Shown here: positions 1-9,226 of the stretch, in pieces
How positions within the stretch are numbered: position 1 is the first letter of the stretch
Layout: each line of letters begins with the position of its first letter
The notes under the pieces: model-generated
The model's database searches: none
The model's input: only the letters and a program-made list of their open reading frames with translations
Told to the model about the DNA's origin: nothing
Translations under genes and position numbers: made by a program
Assembly: GCA_030824275.1 (NCBI GenBank)
Contig: JAVBXY010000017.1
Span: 104,230 to 168,229, forward strand
Length of the DNA: 64,000 bases
Direction: 5' to 3'
Source: Rhodocyclaceae bacterium
GTDB lineage: Bacteria; Pseudomonadota; Gammaproteobacteria; Burkholderiales; Rhodocyclaceae

Positions 1-1077
1 GGCATTCCGTTCCATGTCGCCGCGCATCACCACGTCGGCGAGCACCGGGCGCGGCTCGGCATGGAAGGCACGCCAGGCATCGCGGGTGCCGATGATCGCG
101 TCCTTGGGAATGCGCAGGATGGTTTCGCAGGCGCGGTTCCAGTGCGTCACGCGATGCTCGGTGTCGAGCACGAAGGTGGGCAGCGGATTGTTGTCGAGGA
201 TCTCGTGCAGCATGCGGCTGGATTCCTCGGCCAGTTCCCGCGCCAGGGTCAGCGACTGGGCGGCGTGCTGCGCCTCCTGGATTTCCTTGCGCGCCTTGTT
301 CTCGCTGGCGATGGTTTCGGCCAGGCGCTGCGCCAGGGCGTTGAAGGATTCCTGCAACTGGCCCAGCTCGCGGTTGCCGGCGGTGTCGATGGCCAGTGGC
401 TCGCGACCCAGGGTGGCGAGACTGACGCGGCTGACGCCATCGGTCAGCGCCTTGATGGGACGGGCGATGTAGGCACTGCCGAAGAACATCAGTACGGCAG
501 AGAGGATCAGCGCCATCAGGCTGGTGTTGAGGAAGATGGCAATGCCGCCTCGGGCCAGCTGGCGCACGATGGCGTCCTGGTCCATGTAGATGCTGAGGGT
601 GCCGATTTCCTTGCCGCCGCTGGCCATGGGCGAGAGCAGGGGATAGTCCTTGCGGCGGTCAGTGGGCTCCGTCGCCGGTCGCCGATTGTTGCGGACCAGT
701 TCGCCGCTGTCCGGGTCGCGGCTCACCGTTAATACCAGCGCGTCATGCTTGTCGGCGATCACTACCTGCGAGACGTAGCGGTTTTGCACGATGCCCATGG
801 CCGCCGCACCAACCTGCTGGGGGTCGAGATTCCAGATGGCATTGCCGAGAGTGGGCTGGAAGTTGCGCGCCATGGCGGCGATTTCCGCTTCCATGGAACG
901 GGTCAGGGAGATGCGTTCGAAATACACCTGGCCGGCAGCGACGAGAAAGGCGACTGTCGCGTAATACAGCAGCACGCGGCGGAAAACCCGCAGCGTGGTG
1001 GAGTCGACACTGAGCTTGGTGACGCGGATTCCCGTTCTCCTGATAATGCAATTGTATTGACGAGGGACTTCGGGCAT
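1..1077 (-). CDS. Membrane sensor protein with HAMP and PAS domains (C-terminus outside window)
   Basis: The reverse-strand frame is open from an ATG at 1077 to the window edge, so only the N-terminal part (about 359 residues) is seen. It has an N-terminal membrane segment (around LLYYATVAFLVAAGQVYF), a periplasmic stretch, a second membrane segment (around SLMALILSAVLMFFGSAYIA), a HAMP-like region starting RPIKALTDGV, a helical linker and a PAS domain (ILDNNPLPTFVLDTEHRVTHWN). The output domain lies beyond position 1 and could be a histidine kinase, GGDEF or chemotaxis module. No clear ribosome-binding site precedes the ATG, so the start is tentative. It is divergent from the binding-protein gene at 1108, which may supply a related signal. 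Confidence 0.75.
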   Translation of the reverse strand, partial: MPEVPRQYNCIIRRTGIRVTKLSVDSTTLRVFRRVLLYYATVAFLVAAGQVYFERISLTRSMEAEIAAMARNFQPTLGNAIWNLDPQQVGAAAMGIVQNRYVSQVVIADKHDALVLTVSRDPDSGELVRNNRRPATEPTDRRKDYPLLSPMASGGKEIGTLSIYMDQDAIVRQLARGGIAIFLNTSLMALILSAVLMFFGSAYIARPIKALTDGVSRVSLATLGREPLAIDTAGNRELGQLQESFNALAQRLAETIASENKARKEIQEAQHAAQSLTLARELAEESSRMLHEILDNNPLPTFVLDTEHRVTHWNRACETILRIPKDAIIGTRDAWRAFHAEPRPVLADVVMRGDMERNA

Positions 1078-1107
1078 ATTACCAAAACCCTTCCTCATGC
1101 CCTGCCC

Positions 1108-1881
1108 ATGAGACTCTTCCTGTCCCTTGCCTGTCTGATCCTGTTGTCGCCGTTCGCTCGCGCCGCCGACGCGCTGGTGTTCTGTTTTGAAAACGAGAAC
1201 GTGCGGCCTTGGCGCACCGTCGAGGTGACGGGCCTCAATTTCGACTTGTTGAACCGTGTAGCGACACAGACCGGCCTGAGCTTCCGCTATGAAGGTACAC
1301 CCTGGAAGCGCTGCTTGCAGGATTTGCGCTCCGGTACAGTGGATGGCGCGCTGGCGGCCAGTTTCCGTCCCGAGCGTCGCAAGATCGCCGCCTATCCCGG
1401 CGGCGACAAGCCTGACGTTTCCAAACATCTGCACGTGGATCGCTATGTCGTCGTCCGTCGCAAGGGCTCGGCCGTCAATTGGGACGGCAAGGATTTTCAC
1501 GGTCTGAGCGGACCGGTGGGCGCCCAGTTCGGCTACTCCGTGGTCAGCGACCTGAAGGAAGCGGGGACGCTCGTGGATGACGGTGCGCACAGCCCGGTGG
1601 ATGTGCTGCGCAAGCTGCTGCACGGCCGCGTCGATGCGGTGACCTGTCTGGCTGGCGAGGCGGCGGCGCTGCTCGAGGAGGCCGAGTTCCGCAGCCTGGA
1701 AATCCTGCCCCGCCCTTATATTGAAAAGCCCTATTACCTGATCATGTCCCACGCCATGATGGCCTCGCGTCGGGCGACCGCCGAGGCGATCTGGAACGGG
1801 ATACAGAAGGTGCGCAACAGCGCCGAATACAAGGCGAAAGAACGCGCGGCCCTCGCCGCCGAGCGCAAGCCCGGCAAATAG
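1108..1881 (+). CDS. Periplasmic substrate-binding protein, SBP_bac_3-like
   Basis: 257 residues with a clear signal peptide (MRLFLSLACLILLSPFARA, cleaved near ADA). The rest resembles extracellular solute-binding proteins of the polar amino-acid type: an aromatic-rich N-lobe (GLNFDLLNRVATQTGLSFRY), a LRSGTVDGALAASFRPER segment typical of this fold, and a C-lobe. No permease or ATPase lies next to it, so it may be an orphan or sensory binding protein rather than part of a transporter. It is divergent from the PAS/HAMP sensor at 1077, which fits a signalling role. Its stop is 6 bases from the convergent SDR gene. The ligand cannot be told from sequence. Confidence 0.75.
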   Translation: MRLFLSLACLILLSPFARAADALVFCFENENVRPWRTVEVTGLNFDLLNRVATQTGLSFRYEGTPWKRCLQDLRSGTVDGALAASFRPERRKIAAYPGGDKPDVSKHLHVDRYVVVRRKGSAVNWDGKDFHGLSGPVGAQFGYSVVSDLKEAGTLVDDGAHSPVDVLRKLLHGRVDAVTCLAGEAAALLEEAEFRSLEILPRPYIEKPYYLIMSHAMMASRRATAEAIWNGIQKVRNSAEYKAKERAALAAERKPGK

Positions 1882-1887
1882 ATTGAC

Positions 1888-2649
1888 CTACAGGTCGAGG
1901 CCGCGCGGCTTTCGACCGGCACGGGCAAAGAGGGCATCGAACAGCGGATTCGGCAGCAGGCGCAGGAGCTTGGCGACGATGCCCATCTGCCACGGAATCA
2001 CGCTGTAGCTGGTGCCGCGCTCGATGGCGCGGGCAAAGCGCCGGGCGGCTTCGTCGGCCGGCAGCAGGAAGGGCATCGGATAGCGGTTCACCGCCGTCAT
2101 CGGCGTGGCGATGTAACCCGGTGCGATGGTGACCACGCGCACGCCGCTGCCGCGCAGTTCGATGCGCAGGGCTTCCAGGTAGGCGATGACGGCAGCCTTC
2201 GAGGCGCTGTAGGCGCCGGCGCCCGGCAGGCCGCGTATTCCCGCCACGGAGGCGATGCCGACCATGCGGCCGCTGCCCTGGACCCGCATGGCGGCGACGA
2301 AGGGCTGGAAGGTTTGCATCAGCCCCGTCACGTTGGTGTCGAAAACGCGACGGAAAGCCGGCACGTCGCCGGCCTCTTCGGTCAGGGTGCCGACCGAGAC
2401 GCCGGCATTGGCGATGACGATGTCTGGTACGCCGAAGCGGGTGATGAAGTCCATACCTGCAGCCTGCAAGGCGGCGCCGTCGGTGACATCGAGGGCATAG
2501 CAGGCGTGGTGGCCGGGGAGCGATGCCGCCAGTTCCTCGAGTCTGGCTTCCCGGCGCGCAACCAGACCGAGGTTGGCACCTGCAGCGGCATAGTGACGGG
2601 CAAGTGCTTCGCCGATGCCCGAAGAGGCGCCGGTGAGGAAAACGCGCAC
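1888..2649 (-). CDS. Short-chain dehydrogenase/reductase (SDR family)
   Basis: 253 residues. The classical SDR pattern is complete: cofactor-binding TGASSGIG at residues 6-13, NAG at 81-83, a serine in the SVAG segment, and the catalytic YxxxK as Y147/K151. It should be a cytoplasmic NAD(P)H-dependent oxidoreductase; the substrate is unknown. The start is a GTG at 2649 whose first base is the last base of the dsbA stop codon (TAGTG), implying translational coupling to dsbA. Family members with an extended C-terminal tail like this one (FDALFARAGRKPRG) are common in betaproteobacteria. Confidence 0.88.
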   Translation of the reverse strand: MRVFLTGASSGIGEALARHYAAAGANLGLVARREARLEELAASLPGHHACYALDVTDGAALQAAGMDFITRFGVPDIVIANAGVSVGTLTEEAGDVPAFRRVFDTNVTGLMQTFQPFVAAMRVQGSGRMVGIASVAGIRGLPGAGAYSASKAAVIAYLEALRIELRGSGVRVVTIAPGYIATPMTAVNRYPMPFLLPADEAARRFARAIERGTSYSVIPWQMGIVAKLLRLLPNPLFDALFARAGRKPRGLDL

Positions 2650-3296
2650 TATTTCTTGCCGACGCCCGGCTGAGCGGACTCCGCTCGGGCGCGGTCGATC
2701 AGCTGATCGAGCAGCTTGAGCAGGTCTTCGTAGTTACCGGGTGTCAGCGCAGCATAGCGGCCCTGCACGATCACCGCCGGCACGCCGGTGATGCCCGAAG
2801 CGGCAGTGAGCTGCTTGGATTGCTGCACGCGACCCATGACGGCAAAGGAATTCCAGGTCTCGGCGAATTTCTTCGCGTCCACGCCTTCCTTTGTCATCCA
2901 TTCGAGCAGGGTCTTCTCGTCGTCCAGGCGGACACGGTCCATGTGGATGGCATTGAAGACCTTGGCGTGGAATTTCTCCGTCAGGCCCATGGCTTCCAGG
3001 GTGTAGAACAGGCGTGCGCCCGGCTGCCACTTGTTGTTGGGGAAGATGGTCGGGATGCGGCGGAAGCTCACGTCCTTGGGCAGCTTCTTCACCCAGGCGC
3101 CGAGCAGCGGCTCGAAGTCGAAGCAGTGCGGGCAGCCATACCAGAAGAATTCTGTGACCTCGATCTTGTTTTTGGCATCCACCATCATGGGCGGATTGAC
3201 GAGACGGAAATCGCGGTCCGGCAGCAGGTCCGCCGCGCCAGCGGCGCCGGATGCAATGAAAACGAGTATTGCCAGAACGGAACGCCACGCTTTCAT
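2649..3296 (-). CDS. dsbA: Thiol:disulfide interchange protein DsbA
   Basis: 215 residues with a signal peptide (cleaved after GAAGA). It carries the DsbA active site C55-P-H-C58 in a thioredoxin fold with a helical insertion and the cis-proline loop TGVPAV. The product oxidises cysteine pairs in exported proteins in the periplasm. The ATG at 3296 is preceded by a strong ribosome-binding site (AAGGAGAATGCA), which decides the start against the longer frame to 3392. Length matches the family. The roughly 190 bases upstream hold no gene. Confidence 0.95.
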   Translation of the reverse strand: MKAWRSVLAILVFIASGAAGAADLLPDRDFRLVNPPMMVDAKNKIEVTEFFWYGCPHCFDFEPLLGAWVKKLPKDVSFRRIPTIFPNNKWQPGARLFYTLEAMGLTEKFHAKVFNAIHMDRVRLDDEKTLLEWMTKEGVDAKKFAETWNSFAVMGRVQQSKQLTAASGITGVPAVIVQGRYAALTPGNYEDLLKLLDQLIDRARAESAQPGVGKK

Positions 3297-3490
3297 TGCA
3301 TTCTCCTTAACGTGAAAGAAGTCGTTCGGAGCGACGGGTAATAGCCGAGCGAAGCGAGCCGACTGGTAACCCCCCGCGAGGGAAGGTCGCATGCGACGTT
3401 TGCGATTGGAGGCGAAGGGGGGCGGGCGACCAATCGACTTTCGCGTGTTTCATCATCGGTGGGCGGCTCTCGCTGTCATGAACGTCGATC

Positions 3491-4168
3491 CTACTGTTTG
3501 ACGACGCTGGCCTGCACACCGGACTGGGATAGCAGGGTGCGGGCTCGGTTCATTTCCTCGGGACTCTTGAAGGGGCCGACGCGCACGCGGTGCATGGTGC
3601 CCTTGTCGGGAATGCTCACTTCCTGGACATTGGTTTCGAGTCCGGTCAGGGCCAGCTTGGCCTTGAGGTTGTCGGCGTCGGCGGCCTTCTGGAAGGCCCC
3701 GGCCTGGAGGAAGAAGGTTTCGGCCGGCTTGGCATCGGCGGCGGTCGATGCGGAAGAAGTCGGCGCTGGCGGTACGGCGGCCGCTGGCGTTCCGGGCGCG
3801 GCAGGCTTGGCGCCCGGCGTGGCCTGCTGCTTGCCTTCGAGGATGCCGTAGAACTCGAAGCGCTGTTTGTCTGCGCTGCGATCCGTAGGCTTGTCACCTG
3901 GCTTGCCGGGCAACGGCGCGGGGGCCTGCGCAGCGGCGGCCGGGCTGCCGGGGACGGCGCCGTTGCCGGGCCGTTCCGCGCGCGGCATTATTTCCTTATT
4001 CTGGAAGGGCAGCGGCGACTTGTTGAGATACCAGACCACGCCGAAGGCGACGGCGAGACCGACCACCAGGCCGACGAAAATGCCGACGAGGGTGCCGCCG
4101 CCGCTTTTCTTCTTCTGCGCCGGCTTTTTCTGTGTCGGGTTGCGATTGACGTGGTTGCTGGTCTTCAT
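3491..4168 (-). CDS. SPOR-domain membrane protein (FtsN-like)
   Basis: 225 residues: a lysine-rich cytoplasmic N-terminus, one membrane helix (GTLVGIFVGLVVGLAVAFGV), a proline/alanine-rich periplasmic linker and a C-terminal SPOR domain (about residues 150-225, FFLQAGAFQKAADADNLKAK to the end). SPOR domains bind denuded septal peptidoglycan, so a role in cell division or cell-wall remodelling is likely. It starts 3 bases after the argS stop, as commonly seen for this argS-SPOR-dsbA arrangement in betaproteobacteria. Part of the linker (AAAVPPAPTS) is encoded by a copy of the 25-bp dispersed repeat read antisense. Confidence 0.88.
   Translation of the reverse strand: MKTSNHVNRNPTQKKPAQKKKSGGGTLVGIFVGLVVGLAVAFGVVWYLNKSPLPFQNKEIMPRAERPGNGAVPGSPAAAAQAPAPLPGKPGDKPTDRSADKQRFEFYGILEGKQQATPGAKPAAPGTPAAAVPPAPTSSASTAADAKPAETFFLQAGAFQKAADADNLKAKLALTGLETNVQEVSIPDKGTMHRVRVGPFKSPEEMNRARTLLSQSGVQASVVKQ
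3755..3779 (+). repeat. 25-bp dispersed repeat, copy 1 (in SPOR gene)
   Basis: One deviation in the 5' AAAA block (AGAA); core GTCGGCGCTGGC intact, variable triplet GGT, then ACGGCG. It lies in the proline-rich linker of the SPOR protein, read antisense as AVPPAPT. Confidence 0.8.
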
Positions 4169-4171
4169 GGA

Positions 4172-5926
4172 TTACATGCTCGCAGGTTGGGAGACGCCAA
4201 GAATCGAAAGTCCGTTGCGCAACACCTGCCGCGTGGCCAGGGCCAGGGCGAGGCGGGCATGCTTCGTCGCTTCATCGTCCACCAGTACGCGCTCGGCGTT
4301 ATACCAGCCGTGGAAGTCGGCGGCGAGATCTTTGAGATAGAAGGCGATGCTGTGCGGCGCATAGTCGCGGGCGCCCTGCTGGATCAGCTCGGGGAATTCT
4401 GCCAGACGGGCGCAGAGGGCGGCTTCGCGTTCGTGAATGAGCGGCGTCAGGTCCACTTTTCCAAGGCTTGCAGCATCGCCCTCCCACTGCCCGAACACCG
4501 AGCAGATACGGGCGTGAGCGTATTGCACGTAGTACACCGGGTTGTCGTTGCTCTGGCTGGTGGCGAGGTCGAGGTCGAAATCCAGGGCCTGGTCGCACTT
4601 GCGCAACATGTAGAAGAAGCGACAGGCGTCGTTACCGACCTCAGCACGCAACTGGCGCAGGGTCACATATTCGCCGGCGCGGGTGGACATGGCGGCCTTC
4701 TGGCCGTCGCGGAACAGGCTGACGAACTGCACCAGGGCCACGTCGAGCTTGTCGGTGTCGGCGCCCGAGGCGGCCAGTGCGCCTTTGACGCGGGGAATAT
4801 AGCCGTGATGATCGGCGCCCCAGACGTCCACCACCTTGTCGAAACCGCGCTCGAACTTGTTCAGGTGGTAGGCGATGTCGGAGGCGAAATAGGTGTAGAT
4901 GCCGTTGTCACGCTGGACCACGCGGTCCTTCTCGTCGCCGAAGGCGGTGGAGCGGAACCACTTGGCACCGTCCTGTTCGTAGATGTGATTCTTGGCTTCG
5001 AGCGCGGCGACGGCCTTCGCCACCATGCCCGTGTCGTAGAGGCTGCGTTCGGAGAACCAGACGTCGAAATGCACGCCGAACTCTTCCAGGTCGGCGCGGC
5101 AGTCGGTCAGTTGCTCGTTCAGGGCGTGGCCGTGCACGTAGCTCCAGTCCTCGCCCAGCAGATCCTTACCAGCGGCGATGAAGCCGTCGAGCTTGGCTTC
5201 GAGGTCGTCCGTGTCCGGCACACAGGTCATGATCGCTTCGATGGGATGGACGTAGCGATCACCATGGGCCAGTTTGATCTGCTCAGCCATCTCGCGCACG
5301 TAGCCGCCCTGATAGGCGTTGGGCGGGAAGGGGATGATTTCGTCGAAGAGTTCGAGATAGCGCAGCCAGGTGGAGACGGCGAGGATGTCCATCTGCCGGC
5401 CGGCGTCATTGACGTAGTACTCGCGCGCCACCTGATAGCCGGCATAGGCCAGCAACGAGGCGAGGCTGGCGCCATAGGCGGCGCCGCGGCCGTGGCCGAC
5501 GTGCAGCGGGCCGGTCGGGTTGGCAGAGACGAATTCGACTTGCAGCTTCTTGCCCTTGCTTAGGCCACGGCCGAAGTCGCCGCCATGGGCGAGCACGGTG
5601 TGCACCACGGCGGTGCGGGCGGCGGGCGCCAGGGTGAAGTTGATGAAGCCGGCGCCGGCGATCTCGGTCTTGATCACCCAGGGCGAGGGCGGCAGTTCGC
5701 GCTGGAGCCGCTCGGCGATCTGGCGCGGGTTGGCCTTGAGGGCGCGGGCCAGTTGCATGGCGAGATTGCTGGCGAAATCGCCATGACTGGCCTGCTTGGG
5801 CCGCTCCAGCAGAATCTCGGTGTCATGTTGCTCGGGAGCCACGCTGGCCAGCGCCGTGCGCAGCAGGCCGGCGAGATGTTGACGGATATCGGGAAGGGGT
5901 GCGGCGACAGGCATGGCGAGGGACAT
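4172..5926 (-). CDS. argS: Arginyl-tRNA synthetase
   Basis: 584 residues, the normal length. It shows the N-terminal Add1 domain, the class I signature GPLHVGHGR (HIGH motif), the ArgRS-typical EYYVNDAGRQ, and a C-terminal anticodon-binding DALR domain ending RNGLSILGV. The KMSKS loop is represented by the degenerate form around QKAAMSTRAG, as in many bacterial ArgRS. It charges tRNA-Arg in the cytoplasm. It leads the argS-SPOR-dsbA-SDR run on this strand and is divergent from ubiB. Confidence 0.97.
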   Translation of the reverse strand: MSLAMPVAAPLPDIRQHLAGLLRTALASVAPEQHDTEILLERPKQASHGDFASNLAMQLARALKANPRQIAERLQRELPPSPWVIKTEIAGAGFINFTLAPAARTAVVHTVLAHGGDFGRGLSKGKKLQVEFVSANPTGPLHVGHGRGAAYGASLASLLAYAGYQVAREYYVNDAGRQMDILAVSTWLRYLELFDEIIPFPPNAYQGGYVREMAEQIKLAHGDRYVHPIEAIMTCVPDTDDLEAKLDGFIAAGKDLLGEDWSYVHGHALNEQLTDCRADLEEFGVHFDVWFSERSLYDTGMVAKAVAALEAKNHIYEQDGAKWFRSTAFGDEKDRVVQRDNGIYTYFASDIAYHLNKFERGFDKVVDVWGADHHGYIPRVKGALAASGADTDKLDVALVQFVSLFRDGQKAAMSTRAGEYVTLRQLRAEVGNDACRFFYMLRKCDQALDFDLDLATSQSNDNPVYYVQYAHARICSVFGQWEGDAASLGKVDLTPLIHEREAALCARLAEFPELIQQGARDYAPHSIAFYLKDLAADFHGWYNAERVLVDDEATKHARLALALATRQVLRNGLSILGVSQPASM

Positions 5927-5952
5927 GAAGGGGGTTTCTGATGAAGGCGTGA

Positions 5953-5958
5953 ATTATA
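5953..5958 (-). promoter_or_regulatory. Candidate -10 element for argS
   Basis: Read on the reverse strand this is a perfect TATAAT, 27 bases from the argS ATG at 5926. No convincing -35 hexamer lies at the usual distance, so this is only a candidate. The short argS/ubiB intergenic region must hold promoters for both genes. Confidence 0.3.
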
Positions 5959-6001
5959 CTTCCCGATTCCCGCCAGTCTCTTGTCCCTCCAGACTCCCCT
6001 C

Positions 6002-7540
6002 GTGCGCCTCTTCCGCCTGCTCCGCATTGCCCGCGTCGCCTATCGTTACGGGCTCGATCGCATGATCCTCGACAACGAGTCGACTTTTGGCGCGTGGGGC
6101 CGCATGTTGCTGGCGGCCAACCGCTTGATGGTCTGGCGCGATCTGTCGCAGCCCCGAGCCGTGCGCCTGCGCCAGGCCCTGGAAGACCTTGGTCCGATCT
6201 TCGTCAAGTTCGGCCAGGTCCTGTCCACCCGCCGCGACCTGCTGCCGCTGGATCTGGCCGAGGAACTGGCCAAGCTCCAGGACCGCGTGCCACCCTTCGC
6301 CTCCGATCTGGCGATGGCCGAGCTGGAGCGAACCTATGGCAAACCGGTGCATGAGGTCTTCACCGAGTTCGCCCGCGAACCGGTGGCTTCGGCCTCGGTG
6401 GCCCAGGTGCATTTCGCCGTTCTGCCCGATGGCCGCGAAGTGGCGGTAAAAATCCTGCGTCCCGGCATCAAGCCGGTCATCGATCACGACATCGCCCTGC
6501 TCCAGGCCGCCGCCAGCCTGCTGGAAACGCTCTGGCCCGATGGCCGGCGCCTCAAGCCGCGCGAAGTTGTCGCCGAGTTCGACAAATACCTGCACGACGA
6601 ACTGGACCTGATGCGCGAGGCCGCCAACTGTTCGCAACTGCGCCGCAACTTCGCCGATTCCGAATTGTTGGTGGTGCCCGAGGTGTATTGGGACTGGTGC
6701 GCGCAGAGCGTGATGGTGATGGAGCGCATGCATGGCATCCCGGTTTCCCAGACCGAGGCGCTGCTGGCTGCTGGCGTGGACGTCCCGCGCCTGGCCCGGG
6801 CCGGCGTCGAAATCTTCTTCACCCAGGTCTTCCGCGATGGCTTCTTCCACGCCGACATGCATCCGGGCAACATCTTCGTCGCCGTGGACGCAGCGCGCAA
6901 GGGCCGTTACATCGCGCTGGACTTCGGCATCGTCGGCACCCTCACCGACGTGGACAAGAACTACCTGGCGCAGAACTTCCTCGCCTTCTTCCGTCGCGAC
7001 TACAAGCGCGTCGCCGAAGTGCATATCGAATCCGGCTGGGCACCGAAGGAAACTCGCGTCGATGAATTCGAGGCGGCGATCCGTGCCGTCTGCGAACCGA
7101 TCTTCGACCGCCCGCTGAAGGAAATCTCCTTCGGCCGCGTGCTGCTGCGCCTGTTCCAGACCTCGCGCCGTTTCAACGTCGAGGTACAGCCGCAACTGGT
7201 GCTGCTGCAAAAGACCCTGCTCAACATCGAAGGGCTGGGCCGCGAACTCGATCCCGAGCTCGACCTGTGGAAGACCGCCAAGCCCTATCTGGAGCGCTGG
7301 ATGAGCGAACAACTGGGCTGGCGCGGACTGGTGAACAATCTCAAGCGCGAGGCGCCGAGCTGGGCATCGCTGATCCCGGCTTTGCCGCGTCTGGCGCACC
7401 AGGCCCTATCGGTGGGCCGGCACGACGGCCTGCTGGCGGAAATCGATGCCCTGCGCGCCGAGCAGGCGCGGCAAAGCCGGCTACTCGCTCTGGTCGCCGT
7501 CCTGCTGGGAGGCATCCTCGCCGCCCTGCTGCTGAACTGA
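6002..7540 (+). CDS. ubiB: UbiB family protein (ubiquinone biosynthesis ATPase/kinase-like)
   Basis: 512 residues. Diagnostic features are the N-terminal KxGQ motif ([11 protein letters not shown]), the alanine-rich nucleotide loop (ASASVAQVH), the invariant lysine (REVAVKIL), HADMHPGN for the catalytic loop and DFG (ALDFGIVG). The C-terminus ends in a hydrophobic anchor ([18 protein letters not shown]). UbiB supports coenzyme Q synthesis at the membrane. The start is chosen as GTG 6002 because the family begins with a sequence like [10 protein letters not shown]; an in-frame TTG at 5981 would add 7 residues. The 3' end overlaps the convergent EAL-HDOD gene by 60 bases. Confidence 0.93.
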   Translation: MRLFRLLRIARVAYRYGLDRMILDNESTFGAWGRMLLAANRLMVWRDLSQPRAVRLRQALEDLGPIFVKFGQVLSTRRDLLPLDLAEELAKLQDRVPPFASDLAMAELERTYGKPVHEVFTEFAREPVASASVAQVHFAVLPDGREVAVKILRPGIKPVIDHDIALLQAAASLLETLWPDGRRLKPREVVAEFDKYLHDELDLMREAANCSQLRRNFADSELLVVPEVYWDWCAQSVMVMERMHGIPVSQTEALLAAGVDVPRLARAGVEIFFTQVFRDGFFHADMHPGNIFVAVDAARKGRYIALDFGIVGTLTDVDKNYLAQNFLAFFRRDYKRVAEVHIESGWAPKETRVDEFEAAIRAVCEPIFDRPLKEISFGRVLLRLFQTSRRFNVEVQPQLVLLQKTLLNIEGLGRELDPELDLWKTAKPYLERWMSEQLGWRGLVNNLKREAPSWASLIPALPRLAHQALSVGRHDGLLAEIDALRAEQARQSRLLALVAVLLGGILAALLLN

Positions 7541-8776
7541 GCGGCCCTCGACGACGGCCGTGGCCCAGGCCAGGGCCACGCTCTGGATGTGTACGACCGC
7601 ATCTTCCGTCAGGTGCAGGCTTTCGGCGCACTCCGTGGCGCGATTGAACTCAGCTTGTTCCAGTGCTTCGGCCAGATCGATCAGGCGCCCCAGCGTGCCC
7701 TGGCGGTGCAGTAGCGCTTCGCGCACCGAGGATGCCAGACGCAGCTTTTCCGCCACTTTTTCCATGGGCCAGCCGATCAGCACGTCGGCCAGGGAGAGCA
7801 GGCCGGTCATGTAGGCCTCGTCCTGCAATTGCGAGGATTCCCGGTGGTGCAGGTATTTCAGCGAATACTCGATGAACCTGGCTCGGCGCAGGGCCAACTC
7901 CATCAGCGGCGACCCCGTGTTTTCGCCGTCGAGGGCGTACAGCAGCACCTGCAACCAGCGCGTCAGCTGGCGGCGACCGAGGACGGCGAAGGCGTGCTTG
8001 ATCGAGCTGATGCCGGATTGCACGGCGAAGGCGGAGGAATTCACCAGCCGCAACAGGTGCAGGGACAGTGCGGGATCGAAGCGGAAGGCGTCCTCGAGTT
8101 CCGGATCGTCCACGTCGGCAGCAAGCTTGCTGAGCAGATCGAGCAGTGTCAGCTTGCGCGGGTCCACGCGGCTGCCGGCGGCTTCGCTGCGCTGGGTGAA
8201 GTGGTAGCCCTGGAACAGGTCGAAGCCTGCGCGGCGCAGCGCCTCAAAATCCTCCGGACGGTCCACGTGGCGGGCCAGCAATTGCACATCGCTGCCGCGT
8301 ACCGTGGCAATCAGCTCGGGCATGCCTGGCAGGTCAATATCGCCGGTGTCGATGGCGACAGCCTGGGCGATCTTCAACAGGGCCGCTTGCTCGGGATGCC
8401 GACCCAGGGGGATGCCGTCCATGGCGATAAGGAAACCTTGCAGGCGCAACTGCATCAGTCGTGCCGGCGTCAGCAGCGGATCGTCCGGGTTCACCCGCAG
8501 GGCAAAATGTGCCGGCGGTAGCAGGTCGATGAGGCCGCTGCCAAGCAGTGCGGCGGAAGCCTGGACCCAGGCGCGGCGATTGCGCAGCAGATCGTCGAGG
8601 CCGGAATGGATGAAGGCGTGGATGATCGCGTCCGCCGCAGTGAAGGCGGCGTAGGTCGGATCGTCGCGCTGGTCGCCATCCGTGTCGAACTGCAACTCGA
8701 CCCCCACCGAGGCCTGGCTGGCGTTCAGGATCGGCTGGTAGGCGAAGCGGTAGCCGGGAGCGTGATTGTCGGACAT
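7481..8776 (-). CDS. EAL-like/HDOD domain signalling protein
   Basis: 431 residues. The N-terminal half (about 1-205) resembles an EAL phosphodiesterase fold (AYQPILNA at the start, [11 protein letters not shown] near its end) but lacks the EAL catalytic triplet, so it is probably inactive toward cyclic di-GMP. The C-terminal half (about 210-410) is an HDOD domain ([20 protein letters not shown]). Such EAL-HDOD (YuxH-type) proteins act as signalling or scaffolding proteins in the cytoplasm. The last residues are encoded over the 3' end of ubiB on the other strand, an unusual 60-base convergent overlap. Confidence 0.85.
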   Translation of the reverse strand: MSDNHAPGYRFAYQPILNASQASVGVELQFDTDGDQRDDPTYAAFTAADAIIHAFIHSGLDDLLRNRRAWVQASAALLGSGLIDLLPPAHFALRVNPDDPLLTPARLMQLRLQGFLIAMDGIPLGRHPEQAALLKIAQAVAIDTGDIDLPGMPELIATVRGSDVQLLARHVDRPEDFEALRRAGFDLFQGYHFTQRSEAAGSRVDPRKLTLLDLLSKLAADVDDPELEDAFRFDPALSLHLLRLVNSSAFAVQSGISSIKHAFAVLGRRQLTRWLQVLLYALDGENTGSPLMELALRRARFIEYSLKYLHHRESSQLQDEAYMTGLLSLADVLIGWPMEKVAEKLRLASSVREALLHRQGTLGRLIDLAEALEQAEFNRATECAESLHLTEDAVVHIQSVALAWATAVVEGRSVQQQGGEDASQQDGDQSE

Positions 8777-8781
8777 GGCGA

Positions 8782-9105
8782 TCAGTCGGCGCCGTGGATG
8801 CTGTCCAGAATGCGCTTCTTGAGGTTCTCTGGCATCTCCAGTCTCTCCATGTCCCAGCCTTCGAGATTCAGCACGTCGGTCAAGGCGTTTTCCAATTCCG
8901 CATGGGCGACGCGCACGGCGGCGGCAATGCGTTCATGGACGGCGCGGTCGGTATCGCTGCGATTGATGCAGCGGGCCTGATAGTCATGGAGCCGGCGCTG
9001 GCTGCCAATTTCCTTGCAGATTTGTGCCGGGCAGGCGCAATCGTAGATCGCCGCCTGTTCGAGAATGATCTGCAACTGCGTGTCGGTGTATTTCTTGTTC
9101 AGCAA
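8782..9105 (-). CDS. Conserved hypothetical cysteine-containing protein
   Basis: About 107 residues from a TTG at 9105, which has a ribosome-binding site (GGAGA) five bases upstream; no ATG gives a better start. The product is mostly helical and has a cysteine group (YDCACPAQIC) plus a later cysteine (QARC), which could bind a metal or form disulfides. I do not recognise the family. It sits 5 bases upstream of the EAL-HDOD gene and is probably co-transcribed with it. Confidence 0.6.
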   Translation of the reverse strand: MLNKKYTDTQLQIILEQAAIYDCACPAQICKEIGSQRRLHDYQARCINRSDTDRAVHERIAAAVRVAHAELENALTDVLNLEGWDMERLEMPENLKKRILDSIHGAD

Positions 9106-9226
9106 TGCTATCTCCGGGCCTGCGGCAGCAGCAGGTCGATAGTTATAATGATGCCTCAATTTTCGGGCACGTACGGCAAGCGCCGTGCTGCGGTTCAGGG
9201 TTTCGAGATTACACGGGATTCCACGG

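Noticed and set aside
3590..5563. A long forward frame opposite the SPOR and argS genes
   Set aside because: Both reverse-strand genes are certain by family motifs; the forward frame is a high-G+C shadow.
5954..7399. A long reverse frame opposite ubiB
   Set aside because: UbiB has all its motifs on the forward strand; the reverse frame has none.
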